The position numbers and the translations under genes are program-made. Below the pieces are notes generated by a model. It was not told where the DNA came from. It worked only from the letters and a program-made list of their open reading frames with translations, and made no database searches. From Thiorhodovibrio winogradskyi (GTDB taxonomy: Bacteria > Pseudomonadota > Gammaproteobacteria > Chromatiales > Chromatiaceae), in the NCBI RefSeq assembly GCF_036208045.1, contig NZ_CP121472.1, positions 4,785,531-4,849,530 on the forward strand: 64,000 bases of DNA, read 5' to 3'. Positions 33,791 through 42,289 of this stretch are shown piece by piece (positions within the stretch are counted from its first letter, which is position 1; every line of letters starts with the position of its first letter).

Positions 33791-34648
33791 CTATAGCTCC
33801 TTCCCGAGCAGGCTGTCCACGCTGTCGGTGTCGAGGATGTCATCGAGCCAGACATCGAGCTGCGCGACCGCCGCCGCGTCGATGCGCTGCTCGGCCGCGG
33901 TGGACAGACGACCGAAACGGCGTTTGATCTGCCGCTTGAGGGTGTTCGCCTTGCCCTTGGCCTCGCCCTTGGCCTCGCCCTCGACCTTGCCCTCGGCAAA
34001 GATGGATTGATAGGCGCGGGTCTCTTGGATGGGGGTCACCAGATTCAACATAGCCCAGATCTCCTGTGCGGTCAGACCGCAAAAGCGTTCGAAAAACCAA
34101 AATTCCATGACTTGCGATAACAGCTCGCGCGCATCAGGCGGGAGCGGCGCCGTCTGGATCCCTTGCCAAAGCTCCGGGGCGCGGGCGCGCAATTCCGCCT
34201 CGTCCTCGATCAGCAGCGGCGCGAACACCGCCAGATAGGGATTCTCCGGCTCGCGCGCCAGCCAGTCCGGCAGGATCTGCTCCAGGATGACGATGCGCAC
34301 CATGTCGGGCGAGGTGCATAGCCCGCCGGGATAACCCGGGACATCGCCTTCGCGAAGAAACACGCCGATGCCGATGACATCCCGCGTCGGACACTGTTCG
34401 CCGTAGAGTCCGATCTTAGCCAGCAGATTGTAACCGGCCCGCTCCGAACCTTGCCCCTGGAATTCGACCACATAGACCGGCCCGGCGTGCCCCTCGGGTT
34501 CCAGCAGTCCGTCTAGCCGCCGTTCCACCGTCCTGAGCGTGGTGGAGCTGAAACGATAGGCACCTTCCAGCCGCATCCCGCCGGTCAACACCCGAAACGC
34601 CTCGGCACCGGCGGATAGAAAGAGATAGATGGGGTGGTCGGTTTTCAT
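33791..34648 (-). CDS. DUF2887 / Rpn-type PD-(D/E)XK nuclease family protein
   Basis: A 285-residue intact copy, the inverted counterpart of 5768-6637. It has D46 in RLDGLLEP and E62-x-Q64 in VEFQGQ; the C-terminal EGEAKGEAKGKA repeat is four residues shorter than in array A. The start overlaps the stop of the FkbM fragment (TGATG). Nuclease activity is inferred from the family. Confidence 0.85.
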   Translation of the reverse strand: MKTDHPIYLFLSAGAEAFRVLTGGMRLEGAYRFSSTTLRTVERRLDGLLEPEGHAGPVYVVEFQGQGSERAGYNLLAKIGLYGEQCPTRDVIGIGVFLREGDVPGYPGGLCTSPDMVRIVILEQILPDWLAREPENPYLAVFAPLLIEDEAELRARAPELWQGIQTAPLPPDARELLSQVMEFWFFERFCGLTAQEIWAMLNLVTPIQETRAYQSIFAEGKVEGEAKGEAKGKANTLKRQIKRRFGRLSTAAEQRIDAAAVAQLDVWLDDILDTDSVDSLLGKEL

Positions 34649-35196
34649 CAGCACCGGCTCCCGGCGCGCGGAAGCCGACCCCGCGCCAGCGGCGCGCTGA
34701 TGCAGGCGTCCAGGCGCTGAATGGGTACCCGCAACACCCCGGCCTCGTCCATGCCGAAGAGGGTCTTTTGACGCTCACCCAAGGCGAGCAGCGAGGAGTA
34801 GTCGGCGCGGGTGGCGAGGTGCAGTTCGCCCTCGCCGGGCGCGGCGCCGAGGGCGCAGGCCTGGATCTCGGCCCGACCACGAGTGACACGGGCGAGCTTG
34901 GCGCGCGGCTCTGGCAGCGGCTCGAAGCAGATCAGCCGCGCCCGCGGCCAGCGCAGGCGGGCATAAGTGGCGAACTGGCCCTTGTTGGCGCCGACGTCGA
35001 TGACGGCGGCGAAGCGTTCGCGCCCAAGGGCGCTGTCGTGCTCCAGGGTGGCGGCGACGCCCTGCAGCAAGGCCGGCCAGCAGGCGGGGCACTGTGCAGG
35101 AGCTTGAGGTATTTGCGCAGTCTTGGAGCCATACGGGAGGTTCGTTGTGGTGAGCGCGTTGTTGTAGGACGAATCGTAACCGAACTTACCCTGCAC
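34648..35196 (-). pseudogene. FkbM-family methyltransferase, N-terminal half (copy 3, frameshifted)
   Basis: Same truncated FkbM module as at 5286 and 12662 (VIDVGANKGQFATYA, CFEPLPEP, QRLDACI). Two extra bases near 35095 shift the frame before CPACWPALLQG. The open frame therefore starts further upstream (MQGKFGYDSSYNNALTTT) instead of at MAPRLRKYL. The second half is missing as in the other copies. Confidence 0.75.
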
Positions 35197-35395
35197 CGTT
35201 AATGATTGTCCCTTTACTTATCACCATGCCCAGCTGGGCATTGGCATTCATTCATCTGCGTGACTTCGATCTGTATAGACTAGCCAGAAGACCAAGACCA
35301 AGACCAAGCGCTGTGGTTGACTATGGGTTATGTCCGTCTCTATCTCGATACGCCGCGCGATTGTCCGGCCTGTTGAGTCTGGTTAGACTGGCCGC
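35197..35395. other. Divergent spacer, inverted copy of 12393-12661
   Basis: No gene. It repeats the CCCAGCTGGGC motif, the TGGTCT-type run (here AAGACC) and the Rpn leader. The leader carries a few substitutions (GTTGAGTCTGGTTAGACTGG). Confidence 0.5.
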
Positions 35396-36325
35396 ATGCG
35401 CCATCCCATCGACCCCAAGATCGATTGTGTCTTCAAGGCCTTGCTCGGCTCGCAAGCGAACCGGGCGCTGCTGATCCATTTCCTCAATGCCACGCTGGGT
35501 CAGGATCTTGCCGGCCCCCTGACGGAGGTTGAGATCCTCAACCCCTACAACGAGCGCGAGTTTCTCGACGACAAACTCAGCATCGTCGACGTCAAGGCCC
35601 GCGACCAGGCTGGGCGGCTCTATCAGATCGAACTGCAACTGCTCAATCTCCCCGAACTGCCCGCGCGCATGCTCTATGGCTGGGCCGATCTCTACAGCGC
35701 CCAGTTACAGGACGGCGAACCCTATGAGCATCTCCGCCCGACTTACGCCATCTGGCTGCTGGGACAGACCCTGCGTTCCGGCCTGTGCGAATGGTTTCAC
35801 CGCTTTCGGCTGCGCGATGACCAGGGCCGGGAACTGCTCGACCACGGCGGTCTCTACCTGTTGGAACTGAGCAAATTCGCCGCCGAGACCGTGGTCACCG
35901 AACTGGAGCGCTGGCTGAAGTTCTTCATCGAAGCGCCCCGCCTCGACGAAACGCATCTGCCCGAGTGGATGCACACCCAAGAGATGCACCAAGCCATGAG
36001 CACCCTAAAAGCCTTCTCCGAGAAAGAACGCGCCTACCACGCTTATCAGTCGCGGCAGAATTACCTGCGTCAGCAGATCAGTATCCAGCGCCATCTCGAC
36101 GCCTTGCAGGTCGAGGCGCGGCAGGAGCGAGCGGCAAAAGAGCAGGAGCGAGCGGCAAAAGAGCAGGAGCGGGCGGCAAAAGAGCAAGCGCAGCAGCTCG
36201 CCGAGCAGGAGCGGACGGCGAAAGAACAGGAGCGGACGGCGAAAGAACAGGAGCGGCTCGCGAAAGAAGCGGCCCTGGCCGAACTCGAGCGCCTCAAGGC
36301 ACAACTGCGCGATCAGGGGGATTAG
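35396..36325 (+). CDS. Rpn-family recombination-promoting nuclease/putative transposase
   Basis: A 309-residue intact copy with Asp65 and Glu79-x-Gln81. The coiled coil has three ERAAKEQ heptads then AQQLAEQ, two ERTAKEQ and ERLAKEA, so the ERTAKEQ unit is also duplicated relative to siblings. It ends ALAELERLKAQLRDQGD. Spacing to the next Rpn gene is about 140 bases, each with its own leader. Confidence 0.88.
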   Translation: MRHPIDPKIDCVFKALLGSQANRALLIHFLNATLGQDLAGPLTEVEILNPYNEREFLDDKLSIVDVKARDQAGRLYQIELQLLNLPELPARMLYGWADLYSAQLQDGEPYEHLRPTYAIWLLGQTLRSGLCEWFHRFRLRDDQGRELLDHGGLYLLELSKFAAETVVTELERWLKFFIEAPRLDETHLPEWMHTQEMHQAMSTLKAFSEKERAYHAYQSRQNYLRQQISIQRHLDALQVEARQERAAKEQERAAKEQERAAKEQAQQLAEQERTAKEQERTAKEQERLAKEAALAELERLKAQLRDQGD

Positions 36326-36464
36326 AAAAGACCGGCACGGACCAGGTCCATGACAGGACGCCCGCACCCCGGCTCCCGCCACGCATCGCCATCGGTTCAG
36401 AGGCCAAGCAAGGTCCATACGCCGCGCGATTGTCCGCGCTGTTGCATCTGGTTAGACTGGCCGC

Positions 36465-37373
36465 ATGCGCCATCCCATCGACCCCAAGATCGATTGTGTC
36501 TTCAAGGCCTTGCTCGGCTCGCAAGCGAACCGGGCGCTGCTGATCCATTTCCTCAATGCCACGCTGGGTCAGGATCTTGCCGGCCCCCTGACGGAGGTTG
36601 AGATCCTCAACCCCTACAACGAGCGCGAGTTTCTCGCCGACAAACTCAGCATCGTCGACGTCAAGTCCCGCGACCAGGCCGGGCGGCTCTATCAGATCGA
36701 ACTGCAACTGCTCAATCTCCCCGAACTGCCCGCGCGCATGCTCTATGGCTGGGCCGATCTCTACAGCGCCCAGTTACAGGACGGCGAACCCTATGAGCGT
36801 CTCCGCCCGACTTACGCCATCTGGCTGCTGGGACAGACCCTGCGTCCCGGCCTGTGCGAATGGTTTCACCGCTTTCGGCTGCGCGATGACCAGGGCCGGG
36901 AACTGCTCGACCACGGCGGTCTCTACCTGTTGGAACTGAGCAAATTCGCCGCCGAGACCGTGGTCACCGAACTGGAGCGCTGGCTGAAGTTCTTCATCGA
37001 AGCGCCCCGCCTCGACGAATCGCATCTGCCCGAGTGGATGCACACCCAAGAGATGCACCAAGCCATGAGCACCCTAAAAGCCTTCTCCGAGAAAGAACGC
37101 GCCTACCACGCTTATCAGTCGCGGCAGAATTACCTGCGTCAGCAGATCAGTATCCAGCGCCATCTCGACGCCTTGCAGGTCGAGGCGCGGCAGGAGCGAG
37201 CGGCAAAAGAGCAGGAGCGAGCGGCAAAAGAGCAGGAGCGAGCGGCAAAAGAGCAAGCGCAGCAGCTCGCCGAGCAGGAGCGGACGGCGAAAGAACAGGA
37301 GCGGCTCGCGAAAGAATCGGCCCTGGCCGAAATCGAGCGCCTCAAGGCACAACTGCGCGATCAGGGGTATTAG
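36465..37373 (+). CDS. Rpn-family recombination-promoting nuclease/putative transposase
   Basis: A 302-residue intact copy. Conserved core (IVDVKSRD, YQIELQ); substitutions K-S at 68 and YERL for YEHL distinguish it. Three ERAAKEQ heptads, then AQQLAEQERTAKEQERLAKES, ending LRDQGY. In tandem with the neighbours at 35396 and 37513. Confidence 0.88.
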   Translation: MRHPIDPKIDCVFKALLGSQANRALLIHFLNATLGQDLAGPLTEVEILNPYNEREFLADKLSIVDVKSRDQAGRLYQIELQLLNLPELPARMLYGWADLYSAQLQDGEPYERLRPTYAIWLLGQTLRPGLCEWFHRFRLRDDQGRELLDHGGLYLLELSKFAAETVVTELERWLKFFIEAPRLDESHLPEWMHTQEMHQAMSTLKAFSEKERAYHAYQSRQNYLRQQISIQRHLDALQVEARQERAAKEQERAAKEQERAAKEQAQQLAEQERTAKEQERLAKESALAEIERLKAQLRDQGY

Positions 37374-37512
37374 AAAAGACCGGCACTGACCAGGTCCATG
37401 ACATGACGCCCGCACTGCGGCTCCCACCACGCATCCCCATCGGCTCGGAGGCCAAGCAAGGTCGATACGCCGCGCGATTGTCCGCGCTGTTGCGTCTGGT
37501 TAGACTGGCCGC

Positions 37513-38146
37513 ATGCGCCATCCCATCGACCCCAAGATCGATTGTGTCTTCAAGGCCTTGCTCGGCTCGCAAGCGAACCGGGCGCTGCTGATCCATTTCC
37601 TCAATGCCACGCTGGGTCAGGATCTTGCCGGCCCCCTGACGGAGGTTGAGATCCTCAACCCCTACAACGAGCGCGAGTTTCTCGACGACAAACTCAGCAT
37701 CGTCGACGTCAAGGCCCGCGACCAGGCCGGGCGGCTCTATCAGATCGAACTGCAACTGCTCAATCTCCCCGAACTGCCCGCGCGCATGCTCTATGGCTGG
37801 GCCGATCTCTACAGCGCCCAGTTACAGGACGGCGAACCCTATGAGCATCTCCGCCCGACTTACGCCATCTGGCTGCTGGGACAGACCCTGCGTTCCGGCC
37901 TGTGCGAATGGTTTCACCGCTTTCGGCTGCGCGATGACCAGGGCCGGGAACTGCTCGACCACGGCGGTCTCTACCTGTTGGAACTGAGCAAATTCGCCGC
38001 CGAGACCGTGGTCACCGAACTGGAGCGCTGGCTGAAGTTCTTCATCGAAGCGCCCCGCCTCGACGAATCGCATCTGCCCGAGTGGATGCACACCCAAGAG
38101 ATGCACCAAGCCATGAGCACCCTAAAAGCCTTCTCCGAGAAAGAAC
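37513..38146 (+). pseudogene. Rpn-family gene truncated by ISL3 copy B
   Basis: Identical in type to its siblings through KAFSEKER (residue about 211), where the ISL3 end begins. The frame then runs a few codons into the IS (LSYVWYG) and stops. The entire nuclease core is present and only the coiled-coil tail is lost, so a shortened nuclease could still be made. Confidence 0.85.
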
Positions 38147-38192
38147 GGCTCTCTTACGTTTGGTATGGGTAACCGATTTTTTACACAGCAGG

Positions 38193-39449
38193 TTAAGCCG
38201 AAAGGGTGGCACACGCTGCTGCATCAAAGGGACAAGCGGGCAGGCGGGTGAGCTTGCCGGCGATCAGGTAGGCGATGGTGATCAAATGCTTCACCGTGCC
38301 GTAGCCACGGGCTTTGGCTTTGGCGGCCTGGATCTGGCCATTGATGGCTTCAACACGACCGTTGGTCAGGCGCGAATCGAACGCGTTAAGCACGCCTTCC
38401 CAATGGTCCTTGATCGTCTGAGCGACCTTCTTCATCGGCTCAAGGCGGCAGCGACGCGCCCAACTGACCCAGGCTTTTAGTAAGGGTTCGGCTTCTTCAC
38501 GGGAGGTCGCGGTGCGGAAAATCTCGCGCAGCGCCTCCTTGATTCGCCAGGCACGGTGGGTTTTGAGATTGAGCCGACGCAGGTCGGCGAACTGTCCGAT
38601 CTGGCGGCGCGTCCAGTCGCTTTTGTCCTTCAGCCATAGGTAGCGCGAACGCTTCAGACCGGGTTCGGTTTTCACCTCCGCGCGACGCACCTCATCAACG
38701 GCTTTGTTGACCATTTGAATGACATGGAACTCATCGAAGGTGATGTCGGCCCAGGGCAAGTGTTCCGCGACGCCGGCCTGATAAGCGCTCGACATATCGA
38801 TGCAGACCGAGCGGATGTTCTCGGCGCAGCCGCCATGGGCCTCAAGATCCTCGGCGAATTGATCGACCACCTCCGCCTTGCGCCCCTCGGTGGCGAACAC
38901 CAGTCGCTCAGCCTCCATATCATGGAACAAGCTAATGTAGTGATGTCCGCGCCGCGCGGCGGTCTCATCGAGGCCGATGTCCTTGACGCTGGAGAAATCC
39001 TCCTGCGCACGGGCGGCATCGACATAGGACTCCAGCACGCGCCACACACGCATGTCGCTCACGCGCAGCAAGCGCGCGACCCCAGCCACCGGCATGGCCC
39101 GGCACAAGGTCACAATCAAGGCTTCCATCAGTTGGGTGAAGCTGGTGTTGGGCCGCGCCCAGGGCACGGGAATTTGCGTTGTCTTGCCGCACTGCGCGCA
39201 ACGCACCCGCGGCACCTTCGCCTGCAGATACGCCTCGTATTGGAAGAAGTTCAGATGCCGCCATTCGCGCGCTTGGGTGTCATGAACCGGCTGATGCTCG
39301 GTGCCGCAATGCGGGCAGGGAAAGTGCGCCCCACGTTGATAGCCGAGCGCGAAGTCGATGCGTCCAGCCACTGGATCGAAGCGCACATCATCAACAAACC
39401 AGGGAGCAGACAAGCCCAGGGCAACAGAGAACAGCGACGTGGTTTCCAT
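38193..39449 (-). CDS. ISL3 family transposase
   Basis: A 418-residue transposase with the zinc-binding cysteines CPHCG and CAQCG and the complete DDE triad (GLDETA, CIDMSS, GRVEAING). It differs from copy A at CIDMSS. It is preceded by the same long inverted repeat. Probably active. Confidence 0.93.
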   Translation of the reverse strand: METTSLFSVALGLSAPWFVDDVRFDPVAGRIDFALGYQRGAHFPCPHCGTEHQPVHDTQAREWRHLNFFQYEAYLQAKVPRVRCAQCGKTTQIPVPWARPNTSFTQLMEALIVTLCRAMPVAGVARLLRVSDMRVWRVLESYVDAARAQEDFSSVKDIGLDETAARRGHHYISLFHDMEAERLVFATEGRKAEVVDQFAEDLEAHGGCAENIRSVCIDMSSAYQAGVAEHLPWADITFDEFHVIQMVNKAVDEVRRAEVKTEPGLKRSRYLWLKDKSDWTRRQIGQFADLRRLNLKTHRAWRIKEALREIFRTATSREEAEPLLKAWVSWARRCRLEPMKKVAQTIKDHWEGVLNAFDSRLTNGRVEAINGQIQAAKAKARGYGTVKHLITIAYLIAGKLTRLPACPFDAAACATLSA

Positions 39450-39463
39450 GATCAGGCCTCCGA

Positions 39464-39634
39464 GGCCTGTGGATATGTGGACGCGTCCTGCGGACCGGCC
39501 CGAGCCCTACGGGACGTGTGGACAACCCCGGTATCGCGCCGAGCAAGCATCGCGGGAAGCCTGCAAGATCGGGGGGCGGCGCGCTCCCGGGGTTGCCCAC
39601 ACTCTCGGGCCTCGCGCCCACATACCCACAGGCC
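39464..39634. repeat. Long imperfect inverted repeat in ISL3 copy B
   Basis: Same structure as 14536-14706: outer arms GGCCTGTGGATATGTGG and CCACATACCCACAGGCC, inner arms around CAACCCCGG. Its conservation in both copies argues for a function in the element. Confidence 0.8.
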
Positions 39635-39724
39635 CTACAACTGGTTGAACATTAATTTTCTCGGAAAGATGCCGCTTCGCGGCCCTGCTTTCAAGCCAAA
39701 ACCCATACCAAACGTAAGAGAGGC

Positions 39725-39732
39725 AGAAAGTT
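39725..39732. other. Orphan 8-bp target-site copy beside ISL3 copy B
   Basis: AGAAAGTT, directly followed by ACTGTCGCC and the ATG at 39742, all in one frame. It is the partner of 16024-16031 and marks the second inversion breakpoint. Confidence 0.8.
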
Positions 39733-39741
39733 ACTGTCGCC

Positions 39742-40956
39742 ATGCTCGGTGCCCGCATGCACTACGCCGTGCCGCGTCTCTTGCACGAGGCCGGCCTGCT
39801 GGAGCGTTTTTATACCGATAGCTATATTGGTAATAAGCCTTGGTTGGAGTGGCTAATCAAGTCCATTCCCCGCCCAATACGTCCCAGAGGCTTGCAACGC
39901 TGGTTGGGGCGTAAGGATCCAGCGCTTCCACCCGACAAGGTCACCAGTTTCGAGGTCTTCGGGTGGCACTATGCCTGGCAACGTAACCGAGCCAAGACGG
40001 TTTCTCAACGGACGGTGGTATTCGCCGACTTCGCTGTTCGCTTCAATCGTCATATCATCTCCTCGCCTCCACCAGCGGCGGATGCCGTCTGGGGATTCAA
40101 CGGGGCTTGCCTGGACCTCCTGCAATGGGCTAAGCCACGCGGCATGCGTTGTATCGTGGAGCAAACCATCGCGCCAACACGGATTCAGCATCAACTGCTG
40201 AGCGAGGAACTGGCGCGCTGGCCAGACTGGCAACCGGGGCTGGAATCCATGGTTTATCCCAATCCGCTTTCAGCGCGCGAGGAAGCGGAATGGGCATTGG
40301 CCGACGTGATCGTCGCCGGTTCGGAGTTCGTGGCGGATGGACTGCGCAATTGTGGCGTGCCAGTCGATCGCATTTGGGTGGTGCCCTATGGTGTGGATAG
40401 CCGTCGTTTCGAGCCGATCGACCGTTCACAACGCACTGGACCTTTGCGCCTCTTGTTCGCTGGCGAGATTGGATTGCGCAAGGGTGTGCCCGATCTGCTC
40501 GAAGCTCTGAGACGACTCGGACTCGAAACCGTCGAAACAAAACTAGCCGGACAGATCGCCCTAGCCGAGGACAAAATTCTACCCTATCGCACGGTTGCGA
40601 ATTTTCTCGGGGCCGTGCCCCGTGCCAAGATGAGCGACCTCTTTCAGTGGGCCGATGTCTTTGTTCTGCCCTCACTGGTCGAAGGCTCCGCGACGGTAAT
40701 TTATGAAGCACTGATGTCGGGTCTACCGGTGATTGCGACTCCCAATGCTGGTTCGATCGTCCGCGATGGCGTCGATGGCTTTATCGTGCCGATCCGCGAT
40801 CCAGATGCCTTGGCGCAGGCGATCATGCGCTATCGGGATGATCGCGATTTGGTTGTGGACCATCAAGCTGCGACGGCGGAAAGTCGCGAGCGAGCAGGTT
40901 TATCCCGATATCGCAACGATCTCCGCCAATTGGTCAATGGCCTCGTGTCAGTCTGA
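39742..40956 (+). CDS. Glycosyltransferase (GT4-like), 5' end displaced by ISL3
   Basis: A 404-residue GT-B protein: LGARMHYAVPRLLHEAGLLERFYTD at the N-terminus, ADVIVAGSEFVADGLRNCG, VVPYGVDSRRF, LLFAGEIGLRKGVPDLLEAL and WADVFVLPSLVEGSATVIYEALMSGLPVIATPNAG. The open frame continues upstream through ACTGTCGCC and AGAAAGTT to the IS edge. The original start, MKKVTVAMLG, is split: its first four bases lie at 16032-16035. The ATG at 39742 loses only six residues, so a near-complete enzyme may still be made, but without its native ribosome-binding site. Specificity unknown. Confidence 0.88.
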   Translation: MLGARMHYAVPRLLHEAGLLERFYTDSYIGNKPWLEWLIKSIPRPIRPRGLQRWLGRKDPALPPDKVTSFEVFGWHYAWQRNRAKTVSQRTVVFADFAVRFNRHIISSPPPAADAVWGFNGACLDLLQWAKPRGMRCIVEQTIAPTRIQHQLLSEELARWPDWQPGLESMVYPNPLSAREEAEWALADVIVAGSEFVADGLRNCGVPVDRIWVVPYGVDSRRFEPIDRSQRTGPLRLLFAGEIGLRKGVPDLLEALRRLGLETVETKLAGQIALAEDKILPYRTVANFLGAVPRAKMSDLFQWADVFVLPSLVEGSATVIYEALMSGLPVIATPNAGSIVRDGVDGFIVPIRDPDALAQAIMRYRDDRDLVVDHQAATAESRERAGLSRYRNDLRQLVNGLVSV

Positions 40957-40975
40957 TCCCGATCAAAGTCTATAG

Positions 40976-42274
40976 ATGGGGAGTGCTGCTATCGCGACTT
41001 TACTGCTCTGGATGCTCGCCTTGACGGGCTTAGCGATCCTTGTTTGGGGTTTAATGAAACGGGATCGGATGATTCAGTTTCCATTTCTGGCTGCCGTGGT
41101 CTTTCTTGGATGGGTAATGCCGCAACTTGTCGGTTTAACGAACCGTTCAGATTTGCCAGCGGGTGCTCTTGAAAAGACCATTTTCATGGCCTTTCTATGC
41201 CTTATTGCCGCTTGGCTTGGCTATGTTCACAATCGGCGGCCTGCTCGCCTTTTCTGGTGGATTCTGGATCGCAAACGCTTACTGATAGGAAGCGCGGTTT
41301 TATCATTACTCGGGGCATTTTTTTTCTTTAAGGTGAGCCAGCTCGCGCCCGAAGTCACAGCAGCGACGGGTAATCAATGGACTGGTATTATAACGATTTA
41401 TGTGTTTTTTGCTAAATTGCTATCTATTGGAATGGTAATAGCGCTCCTGCTGTATCTCATTAAACCAAGCTGGGCGCCGCTTTGTGTTTTTTTATTCGAT
41501 CTGGCGTTCTATTTGGATCGTATAATCGTCAAGGGACGCCGTGCAACGATGATCGAGTTAGCGATGCTATTGTTGATGGCTTTATGGTTTCAGCGCAGAT
41601 GGTTGCCGCCGCGTTGGGCAATGATCAGCGGACTGCTGCTTGGCGCACTGGTGGTCAACAGTATCGGTGATTATCGTAACACGATGATGGGTGATGATCG
41701 TGCAACTTGGAGTGGCGCCGGTGTGAATGAAGTTCTGGAGATCGACTTTGTTGGTAATTTTATGGAGCGTGCGAGTGGTGACGCTAATAATTTCGAACTC
41801 ACAAACGCCGTAATGAATATCGAAGCGGCAGATCGTCGATTACGCTTCGATTTTGGGCTCTCGCTCTGGAATGACTTGGTCCACTCTTATGTGCCTGGTC
41901 AATGGGTCGGTTACGGGCTGAAAAAGGGATTGATGCTAGATTTCGGTAATGCGGCTTACGCCGAATTTCGCCATGTGCCACATACCGGAAGCACATTGAC
42001 GGGCCTTTCTGACTCTTTTCTATCGTTTTGGTATTTCGGAGCCATCAAATTTTTTCTGATTGGTTTTATTATGAGCCTTTGGTATAAGGCAGCGATGCAA
42101 GGAAATTACGTGGCGCAAATCATTGTGATACTGCTAACAACGCAAGCATTGCAAGCAATTACTCACTCAACACATGAGTTTTTCTCGGTATTCTTTCAGT
42201 TTGCGGTATTCCTGTTGCCGACAATTTATTTGGCGCGCAGAAATTTAAGCACAAAACCAATGTCGATTTTTTGA
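40976..42274 (+). CDS. Wzy-like polysaccharide polymerase (multi-spanning membrane protein)
   Basis: A 432-residue protein with about 10-11 predicted membrane segments (e.g. IATLLLWMLALTGLAILVWG, FPFLAAVVFLGWVMPQLVG, VFFAKLLSIGMVIALLLYLI, FFSVFFQFAVFLLPTIYLA) and a large loop (about residues 235-330) before the last segments, the architecture of O-antigen/EPS polymerases. It lies among GT genes, and the operon otherwise lacks a polymerase. The base composition is markedly more AT-rich than its neighbours, common for wzy. Primary-sequence similarity is too weak to be certain. Confidence 0.7.
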   Translation: MGSAAIATLLLWMLALTGLAILVWGLMKRDRMIQFPFLAAVVFLGWVMPQLVGLTNRSDLPAGALEKTIFMAFLCLIAAWLGYVHNRRPARLFWWILDRKRLLIGSAVLSLLGAFFFFKVSQLAPEVTAATGNQWTGIITIYVFFAKLLSIGMVIALLLYLIKPSWAPLCVFLFDLAFYLDRIIVKGRRATMIELAMLLLMALWFQRRWLPPRWAMISGLLLGALVVNSIGDYRNTMMGDDRATWSGAGVNEVLEIDFVGNFMERASGDANNFELTNAVMNIEAADRRLRFDFGLSLWNDLVHSYVPGQWVGYGLKKGLMLDFGNAAYAEFRHVPHTGSTLTGLSDSFLSFWYFGAIKFFLIGFIMSLWYKAAMQGNYVAQIIVILLTTQALQAITHSTHEFFSVFFQFAVFLLPTIYLARRNLSTKPMSIF

Positions 42275-42289
42275 TCTGATATTTTTGCT

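Larger units (their letters stand above)
38147..39724 (-). mobile_element. ISL3-family insertion sequence, copy B (inverted)
   Basis: A 1578-bp element in opposite orientation to copy A and nearly identical. Left outside 8-mer GAAAGAAC, right outside 8-mer AGAAAGTT. The right flank continues in frame into the GT gene at 39742. The missing partner of its target duplication is next to copy A (16024-16031). Confidence 0.88.

Noticed and set aside
39507-39758. Minus-strand frame reading MRAPSMATVTFCLSYVWYGF as a transposase fragment
   Set aside because: It is the IS end read across into antisense GT sequence; only the IS-derived residues match copy A.
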